64,000 bases of DNA from an uncultured Lachnospiraceae bacterium (GTDB taxonomy: Bacteria > Bacillota > Clostridia > Lachnospirales > Lachnospiraceae): the NCBI GenBank assembly GCA_902775485.1, contig CACYMJ010000007.1:62001-126000 (forward strand), read 5' to 3'. The notes under the pieces were generated by a model. It was given only the letters and a program-made list of their open reading frames with translations. It ran no database searches and had not been told where the DNA came from. Made by a program: the position numbers and the translations under genes. Below, piece after piece: positions 1-9,203 of this stretch; positions within the stretch are counted from its first letter, which is position 1; each line of letters begins with the position of its first letter.

Positions 1-1
1 A

Positions 2-1519
2 AAGAAGATATTGGAAAAAGCGGGATCGGAAGCGGCATCTGCAGCCAAAACACACGAAACGCTTACGGAAAATGTACTCAGACTGCGGGAGGAGTTTGCC
101 GCACTGGACGGCGAGCACGGTACATTACTTAAAGACTATGTTGCAGGCATAACAGGCGAACTTGCCAGGAACCTCAAGGACGGAGAGGAATGTCCCGTCT
201 GTGGCAGCAAAGATCATCCTCATAAGGCGCCCTTATCAAAAAACAGTGTCACTAAAGAGATGGTCGAACAAAAAGAGAGTGAGCGCGGAGCGAAACTGTC
301 CGAGCTGAATGAGATGATCACGTCACAGGAAAAATCCGCCCGCGAGCTTGATGAGAAGAAAAGGGAGGTATCATCTGCCGAAAGGGATGTAACGGCAGCC
401 GAATCGGAACTTTCCGGGCTGAAGAAAAATCTTGTTTCAGGGATAGACAGTCTTAAGAAACTAGACGAGGCGATCGGAGCGCTTGAAAGATCGATAAATG
501 AATATGAAGAAAAGGGAAAGAAACTGGAGGATGAGAACAGATCGTTCGCCGAAGCGATAAGTGCAGCCGCCACGAAGGCTGAGGTGGCAGCTTCCGAGGT
601 GGTAACCGCCGAAAAGAGATATATTAAGGCCGAAGAAGCTCTTAAGACCGGACTTGAACAAAACGGTTTTTCCACTGCCGAGGAGGCACGGGATATGATG
701 GTTGGCGCCAAAGGTATAGAGGAGTTGACCCAAAAGATCTCGGAATATGATGCGGGATTAAAAGCGGCGGCCGGAAACCGGAATGCCATAGAAAACGAAC
801 TTAAGGACAAGACCGAGCCAGATGAGCAGCAGCTGCTTGAAAGGCGTAATGAAGCCATAGAAGCAAAGACTTCTTACAACAGTAAAAAGGAGATCCTGAC
901 CGGTACCGTTTTGCGTCTTACCAAAAAGGCCGAAAACCTCAAAAAAGACGGCGAGAATATAGAAGAGAGGATATGTGAGGCGGAGAATGATCTTCTGTTT
1001 GCGAAAAAGCTTCGCGGTGATACGGGAATAGGACTGCAAAGATACGTTCTGTCCATAATGTTCTCATCGGTCATTGCTGCGGCAAACACGATGCTTGAGA
1101 AGGTACACGGCGGAAGGTACAGACTGTTCCGCTCGGACGAGAGGGCCAGGGGTTCGAACAAGAAAGGCCTGGAACTTAAGGTGTCGGATAAGCAAAGTGT
1201 GGAAGGTGCCGACGGAAGATTCGTTAACACCCTTTCCGGAGGCGAGAAGTTCCTTGTATCCCTGGCATTGTCCATAGGAATGTCAACGATCGCGCAGAGA
1301 AGCGGGATAAGGATCGAGGCACTTTTTATCGATGAAGGATTCGGAACACTTGACGAGGATTCGATAAATGATGCCATGAGTGTTCTGGGAAGTATTTCCA
1401 GGTCAAACGGACTGGTGGGCATAATATCGCATGTGCGGATCCTGCAGGATCAGATCCCGAGCAAACTGATAGCCGTATCTGACGAGAGGGGAAGTCATAT
1501 CATACAGACTATCGGATGA
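2..1519 (+). CDS. sbcC: SbcC-type nuclease ATPase subunit, 3' part only
   Basis: This is the C-terminal half of the SbcC/Rad50-like subunit of the SbcCD DNA-end nuclease. The reading frame is open to the left edge of the window, so the true start lies upstream. Visible parts are a zinc hook with CPVCG (bases 191-205), long charged coiled coil on its far side, then the ATPase C-lobe with the ABC signature LSGGEK near base 1231 and a Walker B/D-loop (FIDEGFGTLD) near 1324. About 505 residues are visible; whole SbcC proteins are about 1000. It is expected to work in the cytoplasm with SbcD, presumably encoded just upstream. Identification is firm. Confidence 0.95.
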   Translation, partial: KKILEKAGSEAASAAKTHETLTENVLRLREEFAALDGEHGTLLKDYVAGITGELARNLKDGEECPVCGSKDHPHKAPLSKNSVTKEMVEQKESERGAKLSELNEMITSQEKSARELDEKKREVSSAERDVTAAESELSGLKKNLVSGIDSLKKLDEAIGALERSINEYEEKGKKLEDENRSFAEAISAAATKAEVAASEVVTAEKRYIKAEEALKTGLEQNGFSTAEEARDMMVGAKGIEELTQKISEYDAGLKAAAGNRNAIENELKDKTEPDEQQLLERRNEAIEAKTSYNSKKEILTGTVLRLTKKAENLKKDGENIEERICEAENDLLFAKKLRGDTGIGLQRYVLSIMFSSVIAAANTMLEKVHGGRYRLFRSDERARGSNKKGLELKVSDKQSVEGADGRFVNTLSGGEKFLVSLALSIGMSTIAQRSGIRIEALFIDEGFGTLDEDSINDAMSVLGSISRSNGLVGIISHVRILQDQIPSKLIAVSDERGSHIIQTIG

Positions 1520-1524
1520 TATGA

Positions 1525-1932
1525 TCACCTGTTTTCGATCCTGAAGAAAGTGAAGTTACCGCAGTCGAGCAGTTTTTTGTTATCGTCCGTAATGTCAACG
1601 TCAACGTTTATAAGATGGGAACCGCACCGTCTGAGTCTGGCAAGACAGTATACATACTGCGTATCCCACGCCGCTTCGAGAAAACTCAGTTTCCCTTCTA
1701 CGGTCATGACATTGCCTCCCATGCTGTTGGCAAGAGAACCGGCAACTGTATCCGCAAGTGAATACAGGCATCCGCCGTGCATGCTGCCGTAGGGATTGAG
1801 ATACAGGCTCTTAAATGGCATCCGGCCAAGTGCATGATCATCGTCAAGCTCCGATATCTCAATACCGAGCATCTTTATGAATTCGCTTTCATCAAGGATC
1901 TTTCTGATCTTTTCCATCGGATCGTTATTCAT
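1525..1932 (-). CDS. PaaI-type hotdog thioesterase
   Basis: A 135-residue single-domain hotdog protein of the PaaI/YbgC acyl-CoA thioesterase superfamily. The segment NPYGSMHGGCLYSLADT, about a third of the way in, is the typical HGG active-site helix region. It lies tail-to-tail with sbcC, five bases apart, with no obvious terminator between. The start is ATG at 1932 behind a modest GGGGTG. It probably hydrolyses a small or aromatic acyl-CoA in the cytoplasm, but the substrate cannot be read from sequence. Family assignment is good and the specific function is unknown. Confidence 0.85.
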   Translation of the reverse strand: MNNDPMEKIRKILDESEFIKMLGIEISELDDDHALGRMPFKSLYLNPYGSMHGGCLYSLADTVAGSLANSMGGNVMTVEGKLSFLEAAWDTQYVYCLARLRRCGSHLINVDVDITDDNKKLLDCGNFTFFRIENR

Positions 1933-1978
1933 GTTACACCCCGTTTTCGTATTATGTGTTCCCTAAACTGTATGAATG

Positions 1979-1999
1979 ATTATAACTTAATGTTATAAT
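1979..1999. promoter_or_regulatory. Palindromic divergent promoter/operator
   Basis: ATTATAAC-TTAAT-GTTATAAT is a perfect 8-bp inverted repeat. It places a TATAAT -10 box on the plus strand (1994-1999, toward the nucleotidase) and another on the minus strand (1979-1984, toward the thioesterase). No strong -35 box is visible for either. It could serve both as overlapping divergent promoters and as a dyad operator. Confidence 0.45.
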
Positions 2000-2064
2000 C
2001 TTGCAAATGAATCGTTATTACAAAGTATGCGTTTGATGCAGCTATTATGATAAAGGGGATGAAA

Positions 2065-3789
2065 ATGAGGACAGACCGTATCGTATTAAAAAGAACAGTG
2101 ATCATGGCAGTACTGACGGCGATGATGCTTACATTATCATCGTGCAATGTCAACTTTACCCTTAACAGACAGGAGCCTCAGAATGTACAGGATATGCAGG
2201 ATACGCAGGATGAAGCATACATCCTGTTTACGAGCGACGTACATTGCGGGATCGATGAAGGATTCGGATACGCGGGGTTAAAACAGATCAGAGATACTCT
2301 TGAAGCACGGGGTTATGAAACGATTCTCGTTGACGACGGGGATTTCATACAGGGAGAGACAGTCGGAACACTCACCAGGGGAGAGGCGGTCATTGATATC
2401 ATGAACGACCTTCATTACGATGTTGTGATCCCGGGCAATCACGAGTTTGATTACGGGATGGATGGATTTTTTAATGTGGTAAAAAGATCGGACTTTCCGT
2501 ATATAAGCTGTAATTTTACCCATAACGGCGAGCTTGTATTTGAGCCGTACATCATAAAGGAGCTGATGGGACACAGGATAGGTTTTGTCGGAGTTACAAC
2601 TCCAACGACTCTTACGGAATCCGATCCGACTCATTTTCAGGATGAGGACGGTAATAACGTATACGGATTTATGCAGGATGAGAGCGGACAGATGTTATAT
2701 GATGCAATCCAGAAAGCAGCAGATTCGGCACGTTCGGACGGTGCGGAACTGGTTTATCTTATAGCGCATCTCGGAAATGAGAGTCTGTGCAGCCCGTGGA
2801 CATATGCGGATGTTGTCGCAAATACAACCGGAATAGACGTTGTGCTTGACGGACACAGTCACGACACCGAACAGGTCGTGATGAAAAATAAGGACGGTAA
2901 GGACGTTACAAGATCGGCGGTCGGAACAAAACTGAACTGTATCGGATACAGCATTATCAAGGTAGATGATGACAAACTTGAGGTCGATGATACGGATATA
3001 TGGAGCTGGCCGAACAAAGAAGGTGCTCCGGAACTGCTTGATATACAAAACATCATAAGAAAAGACGTTGATGAGGCGCAGAACAGGCTTGCAAAGCAGA
3101 CGCAGCAGGTTGTGGCAGCGACGGATTATGACCTTACCACGTATTATCCCGATATGACGGATGAGGAGGGAAATAAGATACGAATGGTAAGGCGGGCGGA
3201 AACAAATCTCGGGGATCTGTGCGCGGATGCGTACCGTGATCAGACCGGAGCCGATATTGCGTTTGTCAACGGCGGCGGGATCAGGGCGGACATCGAAAAA
3301 GGAGATATAACATTCGGAGATATAATCGATGTTCAGCCATTTGAAAACCGGCTCAGCGTCATAGAAGTCACGGGGCAGCAGATAGCGGATGCGCTTGAGT
3401 GGGGATCCCGCATGCTTCCGGATGAGGATGGCGGTTTTCTGCAGGTATCAGGTATTACATATGATATTGATACTTCCGTCCCCACTCCCTGTATAGAGGA
3501 TGAAGAAGAGCTGTTCGTTGAAATTAGCGGTAAGCGAAGGGTCAGCAACATAAAGGCAGACGGCAAGCCGCTTGATATGAACGGGAAATATACTCTTGCA
3601 AGCCATGAATTCATGCTGTTTGATCACGGAGACGGGTTTACCATGTTTGACGGCGCACCTGTTTTAAAGAGTCAGGTAAAGGTCGATGATCAGGCACTTA
3701 TCGACTATATCGTTCAGACTCTCGGCGGAAATGTCGGAAGTGATTATTCCGATCCGTACGGACAGGGCAGGATAACCATTAAGGAATGA
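2065..3789 (+). CDS. Secreted lipoprotein 5'-nucleotidase (UshA/YfkN family)
   Basis: A 574-residue exported metallophosphoesterase. Residues 1-27 form a lipoprotein signal with lipobox LSSC (Cys27). The N-terminal calcineurin-like domain has the metal motifs SDVHCGID, VDDGDFIQGE, PGNHEFDYG and DGHSHDTE. The C-terminal 5'-nucleotidase domain has NGGGIRADIEKGDITFGD and the substrate-binding Gly/Asp loop DHGDGFTMFD. I chose ATG 2065 rather than 2047 because AAGGGG ends six bases before it. It should dephosphorylate nucleotides or related phosphoesters at the cell surface for salvage. It is monocistronic, with the palindromic promoter upstream. Confidence 0.92.
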   Translation: MRTDRIVLKRTVIMAVLTAMMLTLSSCNVNFTLNRQEPQNVQDMQDTQDEAYILFTSDVHCGIDEGFGYAGLKQIRDTLEARGYETILVDDGDFIQGETVGTLTRGEAVIDIMNDLHYDVVIPGNHEFDYGMDGFFNVVKRSDFPYISCNFTHNGELVFEPYIIKELMGHRIGFVGVTTPTTLTESDPTHFQDEDGNNVYGFMQDESGQMLYDAIQKAADSARSDGAELVYLIAHLGNESLCSPWTYADVVANTTGIDVVLDGHSHDTEQVVMKNKDGKDVTRSAVGTKLNCIGYSIIKVDDDKLEVDDTDIWSWPNKEGAPELLDIQNIIRKDVDEAQNRLAKQTQQVVAATDYDLTTYYPDMTDEEGNKIRMVRRAETNLGDLCADAYRDQTGADIAFVNGGGIRADIEKGDITFGDIIDVQPFENRLSVIEVTGQQIADALEWGSRMLPDEDGGFLQVSGITYDIDTSVPTPCIEDEEELFVEISGKRRVSNIKADGKPLDMNGKYTLASHEFMLFDHGDGFTMFDGAPVLKSQVKVDDQALIDYIVQTLGGNVGSDYSDPYGQGRITIKE

Positions 3790-3799
3790 GTACAAAAAC

Positions 3800-3828
3800 T
3801 TGAAAAAAAGCGGTAAAAAGACTATACT
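3800..3828 (+). promoter_or_regulatory. Sigma-A promoter of pyrK-pyrD
   Basis: TTGAAA (3800-3805), 17-bp spacer, TATACT (3823-3828). The predicted transcript starts near 3835, three bases before an in-frame TTG at 3838. This favours the downstream ATG at 3871 as the pyrK start. Confidence 0.75.
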
Positions 3829-3870
3829 TTTATTAAATTGGATGCTTATGTCCGTTTGCAGCATATAAAT

Positions 3871-4656
3871 ATGAAGACCAAAGAAACAGCAACGATAATA
3901 TCACAGGAGTGCCTGTGCCCCGGCATTTATTCGATGCGGATGGCCGCAAATATCGCCAAAACGGCATCTCCGGGACAATTTATATCGGTATATTCAAACA
4001 ACGGCGCAAGGCTGCTTCCCAGACCGATAAGCATATGCGAGACGGACGGGAGCAGTATCAGGATAGTATACAGGGTAGCCGGCGCGGGGACCGAAGAGTT
4101 TTCCCATATGTCGGAAGGTGACAGGATAGATATCCTGGGGCCAAACGGGAACGGATTTTTTAAGGCACTTCGTGAAGAGGTCACATCCGACACGAAGGCT
4201 CTTCTTATCGGAGGAGGCATAGGCATACCTCCGATGCTCGAACTTGCAAAACAGCTTTCGAAGAAGTGCTGTGTTACGGTTGTTGCGGGATATCGGAATG
4301 CTGAACAGACGTTTTTGATACAGGATCTCGAGAGATACGGCAAAGTGTATGTTGCAACGGATGACGGAAGCATGGGATACGGCGGCACGGTTATAGATGC
4401 CATAAGAGAAAACAACATCACCTGCGATTTGATGTTTGCCTGCGGACCGAAGCCGATGCTTGCCGGAGTGAAGAAGCTGTCCGAAGATATAAACCGTCCG
4501 GCATATGTTTCAATGGAAGAGAGAATGGCCTGCGGCATCGGAGCGTGCCTCGGCTGCGTATGCACAACGACGGATAAGGATGAACACTCTAAGGTGAATA
4601 ACAAAAGAGTTTGTGTTGACGGCCCGGTATTTGCGGCATCGGAGGTTGTGCTTTGA
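3871..4656 (+). CDS. pyrK: Dihydroorotate dehydrogenase electron-transfer subunit
   Basis: A 261-residue ferredoxin-reductase-like protein that passes electrons from dihydroorotate oxidation in PyrD to NAD+. The N-terminal FAD barrel has LLPRPISIC, the NAD-binding fold has LLIGGGIGIPPM, and the C-terminal [2Fe-2S] site has CGIGACLGC plus a last Cys in RVCVDGPVF. The pair forms the type 1B enzyme of pyrimidine synthesis. ATG 3871 fits the family N-terminus, but no Shine-Dalgarno is visible before it, so the start is less certain than the function. Its stop is overlapped by the pyrD start. Confidence 0.95.
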   Translation: MKTKETATIISQECLCPGIYSMRMAANIAKTASPGQFISVYSNNGARLLPRPISICETDGSSIRIVYRVAGAGTEEFSHMSEGDRIDILGPNGNGFFKALREEVTSDTKALLIGGGIGIPPMLELAKQLSKKCCVTVVAGYRNAEQTFLIQDLERYGKVYVATDDGSMGYGGTVIDAIRENNITCDLMFACGPKPMLAGVKKLSEDINRPAYVSMEERMACGIGACLGCVCTTTDKDEHSKVNNKRVCVDGPVFAASEVVL

Positions 4657-5558
4657 TGGATATGTCGGTAAATATCGCAGGCGTCAGATTGAAGAACCCG
4701 GTCATGACCGCTTCAGGAACGTTCGGTTCGGGAATGGAATACTCGGAGTTCGTAGATATCTCAAAGCTCGGCGCGATAGTGACAAAGGGCGTCAGCCTGA
4801 CACCCTGGAGCGGAAATCCCACTCCTAGGATAGCGGAAACATACGGCGGGATGCTCAATGCGATAGGATTGCAGAATCCGGGAATAGATACGTTTATAGA
4901 GCGTGATCTGGAGTTTCTTAAGGGATATGACACCAAGGTGATCGTCAACGTCTGCGGAAAGAGCATCGAGGAATACGTGGGTGTTGTTGAACGGCTCGCC
5001 GATACGAATGCGGATATGCTCGAGATAAACGTCAGCTGTCCGAACGTTAAGGAAGGTGCTATAGCTTTTGGTCAGGATCCGAAGGCTCTTGAAAAGATCA
5101 CAAAAGAGATCGTCAAAAAAGCAAAACAGCCTGTTATCATGAAGCTGTCGCCGAATGTTACGGATATCGCACTTATGGCAAAAGTGTGCGAGGACTGCGG
5201 TGCGGATGCCGTGTCGATGATCAATACGATCACCGGAATGAAGATAGATGTTAACAGAAGGACATTTGTCCTTGCAAACCGTACGGGCGGACTGTCAGGT
5301 CCGGCCATAAGACCGGTGGCGGTCAGGATGGTATATCAGGCAGCGCACGCCGTTAAGATCCCGATCATAGGAATGGGAGGGATCACATGTGCGGAAGATG
5401 CGCTCGAATTCATAATGGCAGGGGCTGCGGCTGTTGCCGTGGGAGCCGCTAATTTTACCGATCCGTTTGCGACCCAAAAGGTCATAAGCGGGATCGAAGA
5501 ATATATGGACAATAACGGAATTGACAACATAGGAGAGTTGGTCGGGTGTGTAGGATGA
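4656..5558 (+). CDS. pyrD: Dihydroorotate dehydrogenase, type 1B catalytic subunit
   Basis: A 300-residue FMN-binding TIM barrel catalysing dihydroorotate to orotate. Characteristic segments are NPVMTASGTFGSG, GLQNPGID and NVSCPNVKEG, whose Cys is the active-site base of class 1 enzymes, plus the phosphate-binding end GMGGITCAEDALEF. The start overlaps the pyrK stop by one base (TGATG), with GGAGG ten bases upstream at 4641-4645. Translational coupling to pyrK fits the heterotetramer. No other pyr genes are present in the window. Confidence 0.96.
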   Translation: MDMSVNIAGVRLKNPVMTASGTFGSGMEYSEFVDISKLGAIVTKGVSLTPWSGNPTPRIAETYGGMLNAIGLQNPGIDTFIERDLEFLKGYDTKVIVNVCGKSIEEYVGVVERLADTNADMLEINVSCPNVKEGAIAFGQDPKALEKITKEIVKKAKQPVIMKLSPNVTDIALMAKVCEDCGADAVSMINTITGMKIDVNRRTFVLANRTGGLSGPAIRPVAVRMVYQAAHAVKIPIIGMGGITCAEDALEFIMAGAAAVAVGAANFTDPFATQKVISGIEEYMDNNGIDNIGELVGCVG

Positions 5559-5593
5559 CACGTTAAGTTCCCGAAGCGAAAGGAGGAATCGCT

Positions 5594-6301
5594 ATGATGC
5601 AGATCGGTGGAGTGGACAATCTTGTTCTTAAGGATGTGAAGCTGCCTTCCGAAGCGGAGTCAAATGAGAAGAAGGTCCGTCTTCAGGAAGAGACTTCAAA
5701 GGTAAAAGAGGATGCAGCCGCAAAGGCACAGACTCAGAAGGATGATAAAAAAGCCGAAGAGACGGAGCGCTCGGTTTACGGTGATATCGTCGGAAGATCA
5801 TCTGACGGCGATACATCTCGTGTCAAGAAGGACACAATGGAAGCATTTGAGACCGGCATGGTCATGAAAAAGGAAGAACGTGAAGAAAACCTCATGGAGT
5901 TTAACCGTGATCAGCTGACCGTTATGGTGGACAAGGGAGATATCAGCGAGAACAGATACGATCATGAGATCACACGTCGTGACGAACTTCAGGAAAAGGA
6001 TGAAAAATCTGCATTTGCAAAGACCAATGCGGAAATGATCGAAAACCAGAAGAAGGAAGCCGAGAAGAAGGCTCAGGAGAAGGCCAAGGAAAGACTCGAC
6101 GAGATCCAGGGCAAGGACAAGCAGGAAGAGGAAGCCGAAAAACTTCAAAACGGAATGAACACACTTGCAGCCAGTCAGAAGGGTCTTGAGATAGAAGAAG
6201 AAGCAGTTGTTAATGCCGCGCAAAACGGCAGAAGCGAAGTGATCGACCAGATCCTCAATCCCGAAGACGGATCGTTCAGAGTGATCACAAATAACCGGTA
6301 A
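5594..6301 (+). CDS. Highly charged coiled-coil protein of unknown function
   Basis: 235 residues, dominated by Glu, Lys, Gln and Asp. I recognise no catalytic domain and see no signal peptide or membrane segment. A short uncharged N-terminus (MMQIGGVDNLVLKDVKLPS) leads into long helical, probably coiled-coil sequence, with a less charged C-terminal end (NGMNTLAASQKG onward). AGGAGG at 5581-5586 supports ATG 5594. It ends exactly where ispE begins (TAA then ATG), so it is co-transcribed with ispE. A scaffold or flagellar/cell-envelope accessory role is possible, but nothing in the sequence decides it. Confidence 0.7.
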   Translation: MMQIGGVDNLVLKDVKLPSEAESNEKKVRLQEETSKVKEDAAAKAQTQKDDKKAEETERSVYGDIVGRSSDGDTSRVKKDTMEAFETGMVMKKEEREENLMEFNRDQLTVMVDKGDISENRYDHEITRRDELQEKDEKSAFAKTNAEMIENQKKEAEKKAQEKAKERLDEIQGKDKQEEEAEKLQNGMNTLAASQKGLEIEEEAVVNAAQNGRSEVIDQILNPEDGSFRVITNNR

Positions 6302-7159
6302 ATGAAGATAAACGCATATGCCAAGATAAACCTCGGACTGGACGTTATCGGGAAGAGAGATGACGGATATCACGAGGTCCGTATGATAATGCAGACGATA
6401 GAGCTTCATGATGAGCTTGTCGTTGCCAGAACGGATGAGGCAGGGATAGACATCAGCACCGGCAGGGATGATCTGTCGGCAGGTAAAGACAATCTGATCC
6501 ATAAGGCCGCAAGGCTGATGATGGATGAATACGGCCTGACGGGCGGGATAAAAGTGGATCTTACCAAGAACATCCCGATGGCGGCAGGACTTGCAGGCGG
6601 CAGCACGGATGCCGCCGCAACAATGATTGCGGTAAATGAACTGTACGGACTCGGCCTTTCCCCAAAGGAGTTTATGAAGATTTCGGTCAGGATAGGAGCT
6701 GATGTTCCGTATTGCATTATGGGCGGGACGGCACTTTCCGAAGGCATAGGAGAGATTCTTACGCCTTTACGTCCCTGTCCAGCATGGAAAGTTCTTATCG
6801 CAAAACCTCCGGCAGATGTATCGACGGCATATGTATATAAACATTACGATGCAGGTAAGGCAAAACACCCCGATATAGACAGACTGATAAGAGCTGTTGA
6901 AAACGCGGATCTTAACGCTGTAGCGGACAGCATGGGAAACGCCCTTGAAAGTGTGACGATACCCGAAGTTCCGTCTGTCGGTCAGATAAAGGATGTCATG
7001 ACATTAAGCGGGGGATTTTCGCTTATGAGCGGCAGCGGGCCGACGGTATTCGGCCTGTTTGAGAAGGATGACGATATAAACAGGGCATATGAATGTCTGA
7101 AACAGAAGGAATATGTTTCCGATCTTTTTATAACGAGGATCATAAATGGACGAGCTTAA
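6302..7159 (+). CDS. ispE: 4-diphosphocytidyl-2-C-methyl-D-erythritol kinase
   Basis: A 285-residue GHMP kinase of the non-mevalonate (MEP) isoprenoid pathway, phosphorylating CDP-methylerythritol with ATP. It begins MKINAYAKINLGLDV as is usual for IspE, has the glycine-rich ATP loop PMAAGLAGGSTDAAA and the C-terminal GHMP segment LMSGSGPTVFGLF. The length is typical. It starts directly after the previous stop codon and overlaps the following gntR gene by 14 bases, giving a tightly coupled unit. Confidence 0.97.
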   Translation: MKINAYAKINLGLDVIGKRDDGYHEVRMIMQTIELHDELVVARTDEAGIDISTGRDDLSAGKDNLIHKAARLMMDEYGLTGGIKVDLTKNIPMAAGLAGGSTDAAATMIAVNELYGLGLSPKEFMKISVRIGADVPYCIMGGTALSEGIGEILTPLRPCPAWKVLIAKPPADVSTAYVYKHYDAGKAKHPDIDRLIRAVENADLNAVADSMGNALESVTIPEVPSVGQIKDVMTLSGGFSLMSGSGPTVFGLFEKDDDINRAYECLKQKEYVSDLFITRIINGRA

Positions 7160-7823
7160 ACTCCAGATGAATATGGATGAATATCTCCCGCTCAGGGATG
7201 TTGTGTTCAACACTCTGCGCCAGGGAATACTTACGGGTATACTAAAGCCCGGTGAGCGGCTTATGGAGATACATCTCGCGGACCGGCTCGGGGTATCGCG
7301 AACCCCCATCAGGGAAGCAATACGTATGCTCGAACTGGAGGGACTGGTCACTATGATCCCCAGAAAGGGAGCGGAAGTTTCCAGGATAAGCAGACAGGAT
7401 ATCAGGGATGTGCTGGAGGTCAGACTGGTCCTTGATTCTCTTGCGACGAAGCTTGCGTGCAAGAGGATAACCGAAGACCAGAAACAGGAACTTCGGGATG
7501 CTGCAGAGGGATTTGTAAAAGCTACCGCGTCCGGTGATGTTACGCTCATAGCACAGGCCGATGTGCGGTTTCATGATGTGATTCTGGCTGCGTCTCATAA
7601 CAAACGGCTGATACAGATGGTAAACAATCTTGCCGAGCGGATATACAGATACAGGCTCGAATATATCAAGGATGCGACCAATCACGAAAGGCTCATTGAG
7701 GAGCATGCCAAGATCATGGACTGCGTGATCAAGGGAGACGAGGGCAGCGCATGCATAGCCGCTGAGATACATATAGTCAATCAGGAAAATAACATGCTCA
7801 GTCAGGTGGAAGCAGATGAATAA
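7146..7823 (+). CDS. GntR/FCD-family transcriptional regulator
   Basis: A 225-residue regulator of the FadR subgroup. The N-terminal winged helix (about residues 15-80) contains GERLMEIHLADRLGVSRTP and the wing PRKGAEVS. The C-terminal all-helical FCD domain should bind a metal and a carboxylate ligand (conserved Asp and His in ADVRFHDVI and a later HAKI/EIH pair). It starts inside ispE with GAGG upstream, and overlaps DUF1934 by eight bases. The target operon cannot be inferred; linkage to ispE may be only positional. Confidence 0.9.
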   Translation: MDELKLQMNMDEYLPLRDVVFNTLRQGILTGILKPGERLMEIHLADRLGVSRTPIREAIRMLELEGLVTMIPRKGAEVSRISRQDIRDVLEVRLVLDSLATKLACKRITEDQKQELRDAAEGFVKATASGDVTLIAQADVRFHDVILAASHNKRLIQMVNNLAERIYRYRLEYIKDATNHERLIEEHAKIMDCVIKGDEGSACIAAEIHIVNQENNMLSQVEADE

Positions 7824-8262
7824 GGATGTATGGGTATCTGTCGCGGGTCTTCAGTTCGGTGAAAACCCCGAGGGAGAAAAGATAGAGATCCTCACACCCG
7901 GAAGTTACTACAGAAGGAAAGACCATCACTACGTTACATATGACGAAGTGGTGGAGGGAAGTGATGAGATCACGAAGAACATCGTCAAGTTCGACAACGA
8001 CATGCTTACGATCAGCAAGCGGGGATTTACGAATGTTGAGATGATCTTCGAAGAGAACAAGAGAAACATGACCAATTACGTCACGCCTTACGGTACGCTC
8101 CTTGTCGGGATCGACACCGGCAGGATCGATATCAGGGAGGCCGACGATGTCATAAACATAGATATTGACTATGCGCTGGATGTGAATTACGAGCATCTTG
8201 CAAACTGCAGGATAAAAATGGAGATCAAGGATTCATCATCCATGAACGAAGGTATCCGGTAA
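7816..8262 (+). CDS. DUF1934 beta-barrel protein
   Basis: A 148-residue protein matching the DUF1934 (YwiB-like) family, a small calycin-like beta barrel. It begins MNKDVWVSVAGLQ and contains the typical MTNYVTPYGTLLVGIDT segment followed by the YALDVNYEHLANCRIKMEI strands. It is cytoplasmic, with no signal or membrane segment. AGGTGG at 7803-7808 precedes the ATG, which overlaps the end of the gntR gene. The biochemical role of the family is not known to me. Confidence 0.85.
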   Translation: MNKDVWVSVAGLQFGENPEGEKIEILTPGSYYRRKDHHYVTYDEVVEGSDEITKNIVKFDNDMLTISKRGFTNVEMIFEENKRNMTNYVTPYGTLLVGIDTGRIDIREADDVINIDIDYALDVNYEHLANCRIKMEIKDSSSMNEGIR

Positions 8263-8281
8263 ATACCGTAAAGAGAAAGAG

Positions 8282-9178
8282 ATGAAAATGAAAGTAAGAA
8301 AAGCGATTATACCTGCCGCAGGACTGGGAACAAGATTTTTACCGGCAACAAAAGCGCAGGCAAAGGAGATGTTGCCGATCGTTGACAAACCGACGATCCA
8401 GTACATCATCGAGGAAGCCGTTGCAAGCGGCATTGAAGATATCATCATAGTTACGGGGCGAAGCAAAAGATCGATAGAGGATCATTTTGATAAATCGGTT
8501 GAACTTGAACTTGAGCTTGAAAAGAATGGTAAGGAAGATCTGCTCAAGATGGTACGCGACATCTCGGAGATGGCGAACATCCATACGATCAGACAGAAGG
8601 AGCCCAGAGGACTCGGACATGCGATATATACCGCAAGACACTTTATCGGGAACGAACCGTTTGCGGTACTGCTCGGCGATGACGTTGTCGTAGCCAAAAA
8701 ACCGTGTCTGGCTCAGATGCTTGAGGTATACAATGAGTATCAGACTTCGGTGCTCGGAGTTCAGAAGGTACGTCACGAAGTCGTCAGCAAATACGGTATC
8801 GTTGACTGCAAAGCGGTTGATGACAGGGTTTATAAGGTGCACGATCTTGTTGAAAAACCCGAAACCGACAAGGCACCTTCAGATATAGCGATACTCGGAC
8901 GATACATTATCACACCGGATATATTCAGATATCTTGAGACGCAGGATGCAGGTACGGGCGGAGAGATCCAGCTTACGGATTCGCTTCGCAGACTGTCAAA
9001 GGATCAGGCGATGTACTGCTATGAGTTTAAGGGACACAGATATGATGTCGGAACCAAGATAGGATTTTTGCAGGCAAATATAGAGTTTGCACTCCGTAAT
9101 CCCGAAGTGGCGGATGAAATGCGTCAATATCTCATAAGTCTTGCTTCAAATATGGATGAAATGATCGAATACGAATAA
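8282..9178 (+). CDS. galU: UTP-glucose-1-phosphate uridylyltransferase
   Basis: A 298-residue nucleotidyltransferase making UDP-glucose for cell-envelope glycans. It has the signature IPAAGLGTRFLPATKAQAKE, the uridine-binding QKEPRGLGHAI, LLGDDVVV with the metal Asp, VEKPETDKAP, and FKGHRYDVGTKIGFLQA. The usual family start (MKVRKAI) corresponds to ATG 8288, and either that or ATG 8282 may be used. It follows DUF1934 by 19 bases in the same operon. Confidence 0.96.
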   Translation: MKMKVRKAIIPAAGLGTRFLPATKAQAKEMLPIVDKPTIQYIIEEAVASGIEDIIIVTGRSKRSIEDHFDKSVELELELEKNGKEDLLKMVRDISEMANIHTIRQKEPRGLGHAIYTARHFIGNEPFAVLLGDDVVVAKKPCLAQMLEVYNEYQTSVLGVQKVRHEVVSKYGIVDCKAVDDRVYKVHDLVEKPETDKAPSDIAILGRYIITPDIFRYLETQDAGTGGEIQLTDSLRRLSKDQAMYCYEFKGHRYDVGTKIGFLQANIEFALRNPEVADEMRQYLISLASNMDEMIEYE

Positions 9179-9203
9179 ATAATACATACAAGGGAGATTT
9201 TTT

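Noticed and set aside
220..858. Long minus-strand open frames inside sbcC, atpB, ileS and other genes
   Set aside because: They are mirror images of strongly coding plus-strand genes, with biased composition and no start signals.
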